64,000 nucleotides of DNA from Planctomycetota bacterium. Lineage in GTDB: Bacteria > Planctomycetota > Planctomycetia > Gemmatales > Gemmataceae. The stretch covers positions 1 through 64,000 of the forward strand of contig VGYC01000010.1 of the NCBI GenBank assembly GCA_016873095.1. The letters run 5' to 3'. The notes under the pieces are model-generated. The model searched no databases and was not told the origin of the DNA. It saw nothing but the letters and a program-made list of their open reading frames with translations. Of this stretch, positions 48,734-57,332 are shown piece after piece; position 1 is the stretch's first letter; each line of letters begins with the position of its first letter. The position numbers were made by a program, and so were the translations under genes.

Positions 48734-48808
48734 GCGAGGCTCCTGCCAGGTCGTGAGCGACAAGCACAGGGTGGGTTCCCGGCTCGGCAAGAGCCTCGCC
48801 CTCCCGAA
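48734..48808 (-). repeat. Palindromic intergenic element, copy 2 (inverted)
   Basis: It starts GCGAGGCTCCTGCC and ends GGCAAGAGCCTCGCCCTCC, so its ends can form a hairpin. It is the reverse complement of the element at 43018-43103 with scattered differences. It sits between the aminotransferase and the acyltransferase of one operon, so it would be transcribed. Confidence 0.75.
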
Positions 48809-48835
48809 ATACGAGCCAGCAACAAAGAGGAATAC

Positions 48836-49462
48836 ATGGATAGTCAGCATCTGATTGGAGAACCGCTGGAACTGGAAGCGGGCGTCGTCCTCGGGCACAA
48901 GCCGGGGCGGACGCCGGCCGAGCCGCGCTTGCTCCTGGGGCCGGGAGCGAAGCTGCGTGCCGGCACCATCATTTATGCCGGCAGCCGCATCGGTGCCCGG
49001 CTGGAGACGGGCCATTACGTCATTATCCGCGAGGACAATGAACTCGGCGACGACGTCAAGATCTGGAACAACACCACGATCGACTATGGCTGCCGCATCG
49101 GCCAGCGCGTCAAGATTCATTGCAACGGCTACATCGCGCAGTTCACCGTGCTGGAAGACGACGTGTTTCTCGCGCCGGGCGTGAGCATTGCCAACGACCC
49201 GCATCCGGGCTGCGAATTCTCGAAGAAGTGCATGCGTGGACCCACGATCCAGGCCGGCGCCCAGATCGGCGCCGGCGTGACGATCTTGCCGTTCGTGACC
49301 ATCGGCCGGCGGGCGCTGGTCGGCGCCGGCAGCGTCGTGACCAAGGACGTGCCAGCCGAAACGGTGGTGGCCGGCAATCCCGCGCGGGTTATCCGCTCCA
49401 TCTACGACCTGGGCTGTCCCGTGGACCTGACCGATCACCCGTACAAACGCTCCGCAGCTTAA
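48836..49462 (+). CDS. Hexapeptide-repeat N-acyltransferase (WbpD-like)
   Basis: A trimeric left-handed beta-helix acyltransferase of 208 residues. The repeats run from about residue 30 to 180: LLLGPGAKLRAGTIIYAGSRIGARLETGHYVIIRED, IWNNTTIDYGCRIGQRVKIHCNGYIAQFTVLEDDVFLAPG and the final AGNPARVI end. WbpD-type enzymes acetylate the 3-amino group of a UDP-diamino-uronate. VSIANDPHPGCEFSKKCMRGPTIQAGAQIGAG contains the insert common in that group. The ATG at 48836 has AAAGAGG upstream; sequence further up belongs to the palindromic repeat. It precedes the dehydrogenase gene by 12 bp. Confidence 0.88.
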   Translation: MDSQHLIGEPLELEAGVVLGHKPGRTPAEPRLLLGPGAKLRAGTIIYAGSRIGARLETGHYVIIREDNELGDDVKIWNNTTIDYGCRIGQRVKIHCNGYIAQFTVLEDDVFLAPGVSIANDPHPGCEFSKKCMRGPTIQAGAQIGAGVTILPFVTIGRRALVGAGSVVTKDVPAETVVAGNPARVIRSIYDLGCPVDLTDHPYKRSAA

Positions 49463-49474
49463 CGGAAGAGGCAC

Positions 49475-50527
49475 ATGGACAAAGCCAGATTGCGCGTGCT
49501 GGTGGTCGGTTACGGATACTGGGGGCCAAACCTGGTCCGCAACCTGGTCCACTGTCCGCTCACGCAGGTGACGGCGGTGTGTGACGCCGACGTCCGCCGT
49601 CTCGCCAAGGCGCGTGGCCTCTTTCCCTTTGTGGAAACGCACACACAGCTCGATGCCGCCCTGCAAGCCGGGGTGGACGCTGTCGTCATAGCCACGCCGG
49701 TGTCGACGCATTATCCGATCGCGCTGCGTTGCCTGGACGCTGGCAAGCACTTGCTTATCGAGAAGCCGCTGACGCGGACCTCCGCGGAGGGCGCCGACCT
49801 GGTGGCGCGGGCCCAGCGAGCCGGCAAGGTTCTCATGGTCGATCACACGTTTCTCTTCTCGCCGGCCGTGCGACGCATCAAGCAGATGGTGGAATCCGGC
49901 GATCTCGGCGACATCTTCTTCGTGGACAGCGTGCGCATCAATCTCGGCCTGGTGCAGCGCGACATCAACGTCATCTGGGACCTGGCCCCCCACGACCTGT
50001 CGATCATCGACTACTGGCTGGTGCAGGTGCCGGCCCGCATCGCCGCCAGCGGCAAGTCCCACGTCAACAACCAGGAAGACGTGGCTCTGGTAACGCTCGA
50101 TTACGACAAGCGACTGTTCGCCGGCCTGCATGTCAACTGGCTGTCACCGGTCAAGATCCGGCAAACCGTTCTGGGCGGCTCGCGGCGCAGCGTTGTCTAC
50201 AACGACAACGAGCCGACCGAGAAGATTCGCGTCTACGACCGGCAGATCGAGTGCTCCGCCGATCCCGAGGACAAGCATCGTGTGCTCTTCGACTATCGCC
50301 TGGGCGACATGTGGAGTCCGTATGTCGGCACCGGCGAACCGCTGCAAGCCGTGGTACAGCACTTCGCCGAGTGCGCACTCCACGACAGAACGCCGCTGTC
50401 CGACGGCGTCGCCGGTTTGCGAATCGTGCAGATGCTGGAGGCAACCGACCGCAGTCTGGGACTGGCGGGTCAGGCAGTCCCGTTCCTGAACACAGTGGAG
50501 GCGCCACGGCTGCCACTGGCGGCCTAA
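49475..50527 (+). CDS. Gfo/Idh/MocA family nucleotide-sugar dehydrogenase (WbpB-like)
   Basis: A cytoplasmic NAD-dependent sugar oxidoreductase of 350 residues. The Rossmann loop is VVGYGYWGPNLVRNL (residues 10-24), and LLIEKPLTRTSAEGADLV carries the E-K-P motif with the catalytic Lys. LMVDHTFLFSPAVRRIKQM and WDLAPHDLSIIDYWL include the conserved Asp and His of the active site. In WbpB-type pathways it oxidises C3 of the UDP-sugar before the WbpE aminotransfer. No signal peptide is present, unlike the other Gfo/Idh gene in the window. Its stop codon lies in the first unit of a tandem repeat. Confidence 0.9.
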   Translation: MDKARLRVLVVGYGYWGPNLVRNLVHCPLTQVTAVCDADVRRLAKARGLFPFVETHTQLDAALQAGVDAVVIATPVSTHYPIALRCLDAGKHLLIEKPLTRTSAEGADLVARAQRAGKVLMVDHTFLFSPAVRRIKQMVESGDLGDIFFVDSVRINLGLVQRDINVIWDLAPHDLSIIDYWLVQVPARIAASGKSHVNNQEDVALVTLDYDKRLFAGLHVNWLSPVKIRQTVLGGSRRSVVYNDNEPTEKIRVYDRQIECSADPEDKHRVLFDYRLGDMWSPYVGTGEPLQAVVQHFAECALHDRTPLSDGVAGLRIVQMLEATDRSLGLAGQAVPFLNTVEAPRLPLAA

Positions 50528-50605
50528 AGCGCAATCTGGCCTAAAGCGCAATCTGGCCTAACGCGCAATCTGGCCTAACGCGCAATCTGGCCTAACGCGC
50601 AATCT
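50521..50605 (+). repeat. Five tandem copies of a 17-bp unit
   Basis: The unit GGCCTAAAGCGCAATCT occurs twice, and a variant with one change (GGCCTAACGCGCAATCT) occurs three times, with no gap. The first copy contains the TAA stop codon of the Gfo/Idh gene. The fifth is followed directly by GGAGG, the ribosome binding site of the next aminotransferase gene. Without the four extra copies the gap would be an ordinary short intergenic spacer. Confidence 0.95.
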
Positions 50606-50618
50606 GGAGGAAGCGACG

Positions 50619-51740
50619 ATGGTCCCCTGGCTGGACTTGACGAGGCAATATCAGCAACTGCGCGGCGAGCTGACGCGTACGCTGGACGACCTGATGTCCC
50701 GGAGCAGCTTCATCCTGGGGCCGTACGTCGATACCTTCGAGGCCGACTTTGCCAGGTTCGTCGGCAGCAAGCATTGCATCGGGCTGAACTCCGGCACGTC
50801 GGCGCTGCATCTGGCGCTGCTGGCCTGCGGCGTCGAGCGCGGCGACGAGGTCATCACCACGCCGGCGACCTGGATCTCAACATGCTGGGCGATCTCCTAT
50901 GTCGGCGCCAAACCCGTCTTCGTAGACATCGATCCACAGACGTGTGGACTGGATGCCGATCGTGTCGAGCATGCCATCACGTCGCGGACCAGAGCCATCC
51001 TGCCGGTGCATCTGTATGGTCAGGCGGCCGACATCGCGGGCCTGTGCTCCGTGGCAGTCCGACATGACCTGCCGCTGATCGAGGACGCGTGCCAGGCGCA
51101 CGCGGCCACCTTCGCCGGCAAGCACCTTGGGACCTTTGGCGCTGCCGGCTGCTTCAGCTTCTACCCGGGGAAAAACCTCGGCGCCTTCGGCGAGGCCGGC
51201 GCCCTGGTGACCGACGACGACGCCATCGCCAGGCGTGTGCGGCAATTGCGCGATCACGCCCAGGCCGCCCGGCACCATCACGTCGAGATCGGCTACAACA
51301 TGCGCATGGAAGGCGTGCAGGGAGCGGTGCTTGGCGTCAAACTGCCGCATCTGGGCGCGTGGACCGAACGCCGCCGGGCCATCGGTGCCCGCTACGATGC
51401 CGCGTTCGGCGACCTGTCGCAGTTTCGGCTGATGCGTGAGCCGCGCGGCGTCCGCTTCAATCGCCACATTTATCCGCTGTGCTGCGATAATCGCGAAAGT
51501 CTGCGCGATGAGCTGACGCGTCGCGACGTGCAGACCGCCGTCCACTATCCCACACCGGTGCACCTGCAGCCCGCCTACCAGTACCTGGGCCATCGCCCGG
51601 GTGACTTCCCGCACGCGGAAAAGCTCTGTGCGACGCAGGTGACCCTGCCGATGTTCCCCGAACTGAGTGACGCCGAGGTGACTCAGACCATCGACGCCGT
51701 ACGCGCCTGGGCCAAACTTCATGACCGGGCCGCGGCGTGA
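50619..51740 (+). CDS. DegT/DnrJ/EryC1 family aminotransferase
   Basis: A second sugar aminotransferase, 373 residues, about as distant from the first as separate subfamilies are. It begins MVPWLDLTRQYQQLRGEL, then GTSALHLALLACGVERGDEVITTPATWISTCWA, ILPVHLYGQAADI, LIEDACQAHAATFAGKHLGTFG and FSFYPGKNLGAFGEAGALVT with the PLP Lys. HYPTPVHLQPAYQYLGHRPGDFP is the family C-terminus. GGAGGAA lies close to the ATG, just after the tandem repeat. The substrate is unknown; it may act on a different keto sugar from the first enzyme. Confidence 0.9.
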   Translation: MVPWLDLTRQYQQLRGELTRTLDDLMSRSSFILGPYVDTFEADFARFVGSKHCIGLNSGTSALHLALLACGVERGDEVITTPATWISTCWAISYVGAKPVFVDIDPQTCGLDADRVEHAITSRTRAILPVHLYGQAADIAGLCSVAVRHDLPLIEDACQAHAATFAGKHLGTFGAAGCFSFYPGKNLGAFGEAGALVTDDDAIARRVRQLRDHAQAARHHHVEIGYNMRMEGVQGAVLGVKLPHLGAWTERRRAIGARYDAAFGDLSQFRLMREPRGVRFNRHIYPLCCDNRESLRDELTRRDVQTAVHYPTPVHLQPAYQYLGHRPGDFPHAEKLCATQVTLPMFPELSDAEVTQTIDAVRAWAKLHDRAAA

Positions 51741-51756
51741 TTCCCGAGGCAAGAGC

Positions 51757-52761
51757 ATGACCAGCATTCCGATGACGAGCATACCCATCACGGGCAAATC
51801 GTTCCTGGTCACCGGCGGCGCCGGGCTGATCGGTTCACACATTGTCGAGCAGTTGCTCGGAGCCGGCGCGCGCAGAGTTGTCGTGCTCGACAATCTCAGC
51901 CGCGGCACGCTCGCCAATCTCGGCAGCGTCCTCGGCCACAAGGCTGTCGAGTTTCACCAGATCGACATTCGCGATCCGAAGGCGATATTGCCCCTGTTCG
52001 CAGACATCGACGGCGTTTTTCACCAGGCGGCCATCCGCATCACGCGCTGCGCCGAGGCGCCGCGCGAATGTCTCGACGTGCTCATCAACGGCTCGTTCAA
52101 CGTGCTGGAATGCTGCGTGGCCCAAGGCGTAAGCAAGGTCGTGGCGGCATCGTCGGCTTCGGTTTACGGCCTGGCTGATTCGTTTCCCACGGCGGAAAGC
52201 CATGCTCCCTACAACAATCGCACCTGGTACGGCGCGGCCAAGGTTGCCCTCGAGGGCATGCTGCGCAGCTTCAACGACATGTACGGCTTGCCGTACGTCG
52301 CCCTGCGATATTTCAACGTCTATGGCCCGCGCATGGATATGCACGGCAAGTACACCGAGGTCCTGATCCGCTGGCTCGACTGCTTTGACCAGGGCATCGC
52401 GCCCAAGGTGTTCGGCGCGGGCCGGCAAACCATGGACTTCGTGTACGTCGGCGATGTGGCGCGGTCGAACCTGCTCGCCATGACAGCGGCAGCGTCCGAC
52501 GAGGCGGTCAACGTCGCCAGTGGCACCGAGACGTCGTTGCTGGAATTGCTGCAAGGTCTCGCCGACGCCGCTGGCGTTCGCCTGGAAGGAGCGCTGGCGC
52601 CGGAGTTCTTGCCGGAACGGAAGGTGAACCCCGTGCCGCGCCGGCTCGCGGACATCAGCAAGGCGCGAACGCTGCTCGGCTTCACGGCGGATGTCGGTCT
52701 GGCAGAAGGTTTGCGGCGCTTGCTCGAGTGGCGGCGCGGTTCCAGGACAATGGCTGCTTGA
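51757..52761 (+). CDS. NAD-dependent sugar epimerase/dehydratase (extended SDR)
   Basis: A 334-residue extended short-chain dehydrogenase on nucleotide sugars. FLVTGGAGLIGSHIVEQLLG is the cofactor loop (G-G-x-G-x-x-G). SSASVYG and YGAAKVALEGMLRSF hold the Ser and the Y-x-x-x-K catalytic pair. ALRYFNVYGPRMD and VYVGDVARSNLLAM are typical of UDP-glucose 4-epimerase-like members. The ATG at 51757 has GAGGCA upstream. It follows the second aminotransferase by 16 bp and precedes the third. Confidence 0.92.
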   Translation: MTSIPMTSIPITGKSFLVTGGAGLIGSHIVEQLLGAGARRVVVLDNLSRGTLANLGSVLGHKAVEFHQIDIRDPKAILPLFADIDGVFHQAAIRITRCAEAPRECLDVLINGSFNVLECCVAQGVSKVVAASSASVYGLADSFPTAESHAPYNNRTWYGAAKVALEGMLRSFNDMYGLPYVALRYFNVYGPRMDMHGKYTEVLIRWLDCFDQGIAPKVFGAGRQTMDFVYVGDVARSNLLAMTAAASDEAVNVASGTETSLLELLQGLADAAGVRLEGALAPEFLPERKVNPVPRRLADISKARTLLGFTADVGLAEGLRRLLEWRRGSRTMAA

Positions 52762-52828
52762 CCCGCGTTCCCCACGCTCCGCCTGGGAAAGCCTGGGCAC
52801 GGAAGAATCGATCAAGGAGAACAAGGCC

Positions 52829-53974
52829 ATGGATGGCGCGATCCCGATCACCAGGCCGCTGCTGGGCGAGGAGGAGTGTGACGCCGTTGTCGAGGCCTTG
52901 CGCTCAGGCTGGCTCACGCAGGGCAACCGTGTGGCAGCATTCGAACGGGCCGTCGCCGACTACGTGGGGGCCAGGCACGCCATCGCATGCTCGTCGTGCA
53001 CGACGGCCCTGCATCTGGCCTTGCACGCCAGCGGCATCGGCCCGGGGGACGAGGTCATCGTCCCGTCCATGAGTTTCATCGCCAGTGCGAACAGCATTCG
53101 TTACGTGGGCGCGACACCCGTCTTCGCCGACGTGGAGGCGCGCACGTTCAATCTCGATCCGGTTGCCGCCGCCGAGGCGATCACGCCGCGGACACGCGCC
53201 ATCCTGGTCGTCCATCAGATCGGCCTGCCGGCGGACCTTGATGGTTTCCGATCGCTCTGCGCCAGGCACGGTTTGCTGCTGCTCGAGGACGCTGCCTGTG
53301 CCATCGGCGCAGCGCATCATGGCCAGCGCATCGGGGGCGAACGTGCGCTTGCGTGCTTCTCGTTCCATCCGCGCAAGGTGATCACCACCGGCGAGGGCGG
53401 CATGATCACGACGTGCGACGACGGCCTGGCCGCGCGTCTACGGCTGCTGCGCCAGCACGCCATGTCGCTGAGCGATCAGCACCGCCACGCGTCCGACAAG
53501 GTGCTCATCGAAGAATATCCGGAAGTCGGTTTCAACTATCGCATGACGGACCTGCAGGCGGCTGTCGGCATCGAGCAGATGAAACGACTCGACGGCATTC
53601 TGGTCCGTCGCCGACACCTGGCCGAGCGTTACACGCGCCGGCTTGCGGGCATACCGGGCATCGAACCGCCGTTTGTGCCGGAGTATGCGACGCCCAACTA
53701 TCAGTCGTACGCCGTCCGGCTCGCCGACGGTTTTCCGCTCAGCCGCAACGACCTCATGGAGTTTCTGCTGCGGCGCGGCATTGCGGCCCGGCGCGGCATC
53801 ATGACCAGCCATCGCGAACTGGCCTACCAGCACCAGGGTCGACGCTTGCCAATCACCGAGCGTGCTTCCGATCAAAGCCTGCTGCTGCCGCTCTATCCGA
53901 CGATGACGGAGGCAGAGCAAGACCGCGTCGTTGCCGCACTGGAGGAGAGCCATGCCGCACGGCGCGTCGCCTGA
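52829..53974 (+). CDS. DegT/DnrJ/EryC1 family aminotransferase
   Basis: A third sugar aminotransferase, 381 residues. Features are MDGAIPITRPLLGEEECDAV, SCTTALHLALHASGIGPGDEVIVPSMSFIASANSI, LLEDAACAIGAAHHGQRIGG and FSFHPRKVITTGEGGMI, where the H-P-R-K-V-I-T-T-G-E-G-G form is typical of the PglE/ArnB-like group and carries the PLP Lys. NYRMTDLQAAVGIEQMKRLD is standard. The ATG at 52829 has AAGGAGA in front; the frame extends upstream inside the epimerase gene, so it overlaps nothing when this start is used. The acyltransferase gene begins inside its 3' end. Confidence 0.92.
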   Translation: MDGAIPITRPLLGEEECDAVVEALRSGWLTQGNRVAAFERAVADYVGARHAIACSSCTTALHLALHASGIGPGDEVIVPSMSFIASANSIRYVGATPVFADVEARTFNLDPVAAAEAITPRTRAILVVHQIGLPADLDGFRSLCARHGLLLLEDAACAIGAAHHGQRIGGERALACFSFHPRKVITTGEGGMITTCDDGLAARLRLLRQHAMSLSDQHRHASDKVLIEEYPEVGFNYRMTDLQAAVGIEQMKRLDGILVRRRHLAERYTRRLAGIPGIEPPFVPEYATPNYQSYAVRLADGFPLSRNDLMEFLLRRGIAARRGIMTSHRELAYQHQGRRLPITERASDQSLLLPLYPTMTEAEQDRVVAALEESHAARRVA

Positions 53975-54446
53975 AAGCTTTGACAGTGCGGATGTGATGC
54001 GCTGGCCCGAACACGGCTTGCCGCGCAATCGCTTCAATCCCCATTGCTGGATCACGGGCGAACCGGAGATTGGCGCCGGTACCTGGATCGGCGCCTTCAC
54101 GCTGATCGACGGGCAGGGCGGGCTGAAGATTGGCCGCGGCTGCGACATCAGCAGCGGCGCCCAGATCCTGACCCATTCCACTGTCCGCCGCTGCCTGACG
54201 GAACGTGGCTACGACAAGGTGGATCGGCGGCCGACGGTGCTCGAAGACCATGTTTTCGTTGGGACCAACGCCGTGGTGCTGATGGGCAGCCACATCGGCC
54301 ATCACTCCGTCATCGGCGCGGGCGCGGTGGTGCTGGAAAACAGCGTGATCCCGCCGTACTCGCTGGTCGTCGGCGTGCCCGGACGCGTCATTCGCGAATT
54401 GCAAGGCGATATCGAGAAGTGGCAGGGCGCACGCGAGGCGGCGTGA
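53952..54446 (+). CDS. Hexapeptide-repeat O/N-acyltransferase
   Basis: A 164-residue beta-helix acyltransferase of the LbH family. Repeats include IGAGTWIGAFTLIDGQGGLKIGRGCDISSGAQILTHSTVRR, VFVGTNAVVLMGSHIGHHSVIGAGAVVLENSVI and the closing VVGVPGRVIREL. The ATG at 53952 lies 23 bp inside the third aminotransferase gene, with GGAGGAG just in front, so the two are coupled. It may acylate the amino group made by that enzyme. It is shorter than the WbpD-like enzyme and lacks its insert. Confidence 0.88.
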   Translation: MPHGASPESFDSADVMRWPEHGLPRNRFNPHCWITGEPEIGAGTWIGAFTLIDGQGGLKIGRGCDISSGAQILTHSTVRRCLTERGYDKVDRRPTVLEDHVFVGTNAVVLMGSHIGHHSVIGAGAVVLENSVIPPYSLVVGVPGRVIRELQGDIEKWQGAREAA

Positions 54447-54508
54447 TTGCGGGCCACGCCGGCTGCGCCGCCAGCGATCATCGCCCGGACTTTACCAAGG
54501 ACTCGTTC

Positions 54509-57292
54509 ATGCCTGTTGTCTCCAGGCGCGAAGCCGTTGTCACGGCGCTTGGCTTCTTGCTGCTGAGCCTCGTCGCCTGTTATCCGGCGGGGCTGTCGCC
54601 GGCGATGTTCACGTCGGGCGGCGACGCCGTGCAGGGCTACTTCCCGCTCATGGTCCGCGCCTTTCAGCCGGCGCGAGAGCATCTCATCGGTCCCTGGGAC
54701 GCCACGACGTTCACCGGCTTACCGGAAAGTCATCATCCCTTCGGCACCTATTACCCGCCGACCATGCTGCTGTACGGACTATTGCCGGCGGGACTGGCGA
54801 TGTCGCTGAGCCTGATCTGGCACCATGCGCTGGCGGCTGTGGGCGCGTATCTGCTGGCACGCTGCTGGCTCCTGAGCCGGATGGCGGCGTCGCTGGCGGG
54901 CATCGTTTTTGGCTTCGGCGGCTTCGTCGTCTGGCATCGCTGTCATGTGCCGATGATGCAGGTCGCCGCCTGGGTTCCCTGGGTGCTGCTGGCGCTGGAG
55001 TGCTATCGCCAGCGCGGGAGTATGCCGCGGATGGTTCTCGCAGGCACATTGATGGCGGTGCAGGCACTGGCCGGCCATCTGCAAATGGTCGTCTACTCCG
55101 GCGTCCTGTGGCTCACGTTCCTCGGCTATTTTCTGATCGTCGGGCCGGGGCCGGCCTGTGGCCGATGGAGATTCGCCGCCGGCGTCATCGTCGCGTGCCT
55201 GCTAGGCGCGGCAGGCAGCGTGCCGCAGAACTTGCCGATGCTCGAGGTCTCCGGCTGGAGCGGGTACAACGCCACCAGTCGTTCCTTCTTTGGCGACGGC
55301 TGCCTGAAGGTGCGCTTCCTGGTTGGACTTCTCGGCCGGTGGATCCTGGGCGGATCCGAGGGTGTGCCGGTCCCCGGCGGCTACAGCCCGGGCGAGTTTG
55401 GCATCTTCTATGGCATGCTGCCCTTGTGCCTGGCGATCTTCGGAATGGTCGCGTATCGTTCGCGGCGAGGGCGTCCCAGTATGGACGCGAGTTGCCGGCC
55501 TGCAGATTTCGGGCAACAGCTTTGCGATACAGCAAAGGCTAATAGGCCAGCAGCTTGTCGCCACGAAGTCGACGCGCAGCCGACGCTGGGCTTTTGGATG
55601 GCGGTCCTCATAGTCAATGTGCTGCTCATGCTCGGCAAGGGCATCGAGCTGGACGCGCTCCTGTACCACGTGCCGGTGTACAACCTCTTCCATGTCAGCG
55701 CACGGCACATCTGCTTCGTGGGACTGGCGCTGGCGATGTTCGCCGGCTACGGGCTGGATCGGCTCGCGGAGCGCGACAGGTGCGCGCGCTGGTTGCGGCA
55801 GGCGGCGCTGATTCTGGCCGGCAGCGCCGTCGCGGCCGTGGTCATTCTTGCCACGATGAAAAGCTGGCCGCAGCGCCCGCCCTGGTATTACTGGGGGTTC
55901 CTTGTCCCGGTTGGTAGCGCGGTCGCGAGCCTTGTGTTGATGCGGCTCGCGGTGCTGAAGCTTCGCTGGCTGGTCGTCGTCCTGCCCGCGCTGGCGTTTC
56001 TCGAGCTGCGCTGGTCACTGGCGGATGTGGACATTCAGCCGACGTCGCCGGCATCGTTGACGCAGGCGGCCCACTGGCCGGAAGCGATTCAATGGCTGCA
56101 TGAAAACTGGCACGACGTCGGCCCGCCGCGCTGCTTGCTGGCAAGCGAATGGTTGCCGGGGCCGGGGCAGGGCTGGTGGACGCAATCCGCGTTCAGCTCG
56201 GCCTGGTGCATCGCCTCGATGAACGGCTACAACCAGAGCCTGCCGCGCAGCCTCGTCGATCTGCTGCGCTTGAACCGTCATGGTTTCTCCGACCTGGGCG
56301 AAGCGCTGGCGGAAGAACGCGGGCTGTCCGCCGCAGGAACGCGATACTTCCTGAGCAGCAAGACGCCGCCCACCATCGCCCCGGGCCTGGCGAGCGTCGT
56401 GGATCGGGTCACCAAGGCGGGCGTCTATCTTGTCGAGGGGTCGTTCGCCTGCGCGCTGCCGATTCCAGGCAAGGTTCGAGCCGAAACCTCCAGCCGCGAG
56501 GGTGTCAGGGTCCTGGCCGAGAGCAACATCGGGCCTGAAGACTTTTCGGGCGGCACACAGCGATTCTTGCTGGTTCTTGCACTGGAGGGCGACCCGCTCG
56601 TTGACGTCAACGTGTTGCCGGACCGGCCGCCGTTGCAAGCGCCGCGAGTCCGCATCTGGAAGATGACCGAGGCCTTCGCGCCCCAGGCGCGGGCGTTGCC
56701 TCCGGCCAGGCTCGCCGAACTGCTAGCATCGCGAGAGAGCTGGCCGTTCCCGCTACGACATGAGACCTGCGACGGCGTGCGTATCTATGAGCTGCCGGGC
56801 GCACGGCCCTTGGCGACGCTGGTCAAGGAAATCCAGCGGGCGGATTCGGATCTGGACGCGTCCCGCCAGGCGCGCAAACCGGGATCGCCGGTTGCCGAGG
56901 TGGCTCACGTCGTCGGTCAGCCGGCGGCGGCGCTAACCGCCGGCAAGGTCACTTGCAAGACATACGCCCCGGACTTGCTGAGGCTGACGGCCGACACGCC
57001 GGGGCAATCATTCCTTGTCCTGAGCGTGACGCGTTGCCGCGGCTGGACGGCCAGCGTGGACGGGCAGCCGACGCCGATCCACGCCGTCGATGGGCCGTTC
57101 ATGGGCGTTTTCATCCCGCCGGGAACGCACCAGGTGGAGTTTCGCTTTCGTCCGGTGCTGCACCAGGCGGGGCTCGCGATGGGCGGGTGCTGCCTGGTCG
57201 CAGGTTGGCTGATGGTTGTGGTTGTCGCCGTTCGCAGGCGCGCGGCCCCGCCGCCGGTTAACGTGCAATGGCACGCGAAGCAGGCAGCGTGA
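54509..57292 (+). CDS. YfhO-like polytopic membrane protein (GT-C type)
   Basis: A 927-residue membrane protein with 12-14 hydrophobic helices, a periplasmic loop rich in Gly, and a soluble C-terminal half followed by a last helix. Its start MPVVSRREAVVTALGFLLLSL opens a helix, after which SGGDAVQGYFPLMVRAFQPAREHLIGPWD and GTYYPPTMLL resemble the first periplasmic loop of YfhO and other GT-C enzymes. The C-terminus has FLVLSVTRCRGWTASVDGQPTPI and FIPPGTHQVEFRFRPVLHQAG, the YfhO end module. In Bacillus subtilis, YfhO works with the GT2 enzyme CsbB to glycosylate lipoteichoic acid. Here two GT2 genes follow directly. The longer open frame upstream overlaps the acyltransferase and has no membrane character, so I use the ATG at 54509. 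Confidence 0.8.
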   Translation: MPVVSRREAVVTALGFLLLSLVACYPAGLSPAMFTSGGDAVQGYFPLMVRAFQPAREHLIGPWDATTFTGLPESHHPFGTYYPPTMLLYGLLPAGLAMSLSLIWHHALAAVGAYLLARCWLLSRMAASLAGIVFGFGGFVVWHRCHVPMMQVAAWVPWVLLALECYRQRGSMPRMVLAGTLMAVQALAGHLQMVVYSGVLWLTFLGYFLIVGPGPACGRWRFAAGVIVACLLGAAGSVPQNLPMLEVSGWSGYNATSRSFFGDGCLKVRFLVGLLGRWILGGSEGVPVPGGYSPGEFGIFYGMLPLCLAIFGMVAYRSRRGRPSMDASCRPADFGQQLCDTAKANRPAACRHEVDAQPTLGFWMAVLIVNVLLMLGKGIELDALLYHVPVYNLFHVSARHICFVGLALAMFAGYGLDRLAERDRCARWLRQAALILAGSAVAAVVILATMKSWPQRPPWYYWGFLVPVGSAVASLVLMRLAVLKLRWLVVVLPALAFLELRWSLADVDIQPTSPASLTQAAHWPEAIQWLHENWHDVGPPRCLLASEWLPGPGQGWWTQSAFSSAWCIASMNGYNQSLPRSLVDLLRLNRHGFSDLGEALAEERGLSAAGTRYFLSSKTPPTIAPGLASVVDRVTKAGVYLVEGSFACALPIPGKVRAETSSREGVRVLAESNIGPEDFSGGTQRFLLVLALEGDPLVDVNVLPDRPPLQAPRVRIWKMTEAFAPQARALPPARLAELLASRESWPFPLRHETCDGVRIYELPGARPLATLVKEIQRADSDLDASRQARKPGSPVAEVAHVVGQPAAALTAGKVTCKTYAPDLLRLTADTPGQSFLVLSVTRCRGWTASVDGQPTPIHAVDGPFMGVFIPPGTHQVEFRFRPVLHQAGLAMGGCCLVAGWLMVVVVAVRRRAAPPPVNVQWHAKQAA

Positions 57293-57332
57293 CGGGCTGT
57301 TGATTCAACAAATGGAACCAGGAGGGTGAACC

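Noticed and set aside
48557-50131. A 524-codon minus-strand frame across the acyltransferase and dehydrogenase genes
   Set aside because: It is antisense to two genes with firm motifs and has skewed composition typical of GC-rich shadows.
50521-50605. CRISPR array
   Set aside because: The 17-bp units are directly adjacent without spacers, and no cas gene is near.
54044-54508. N-terminal extension of the YfhO-like protein by 155 residues
   Set aside because: The extension lies in a different frame of the acyltransferase gene, is very Arg-rich and has no membrane character. The ATG at 54509 starts the first helix.
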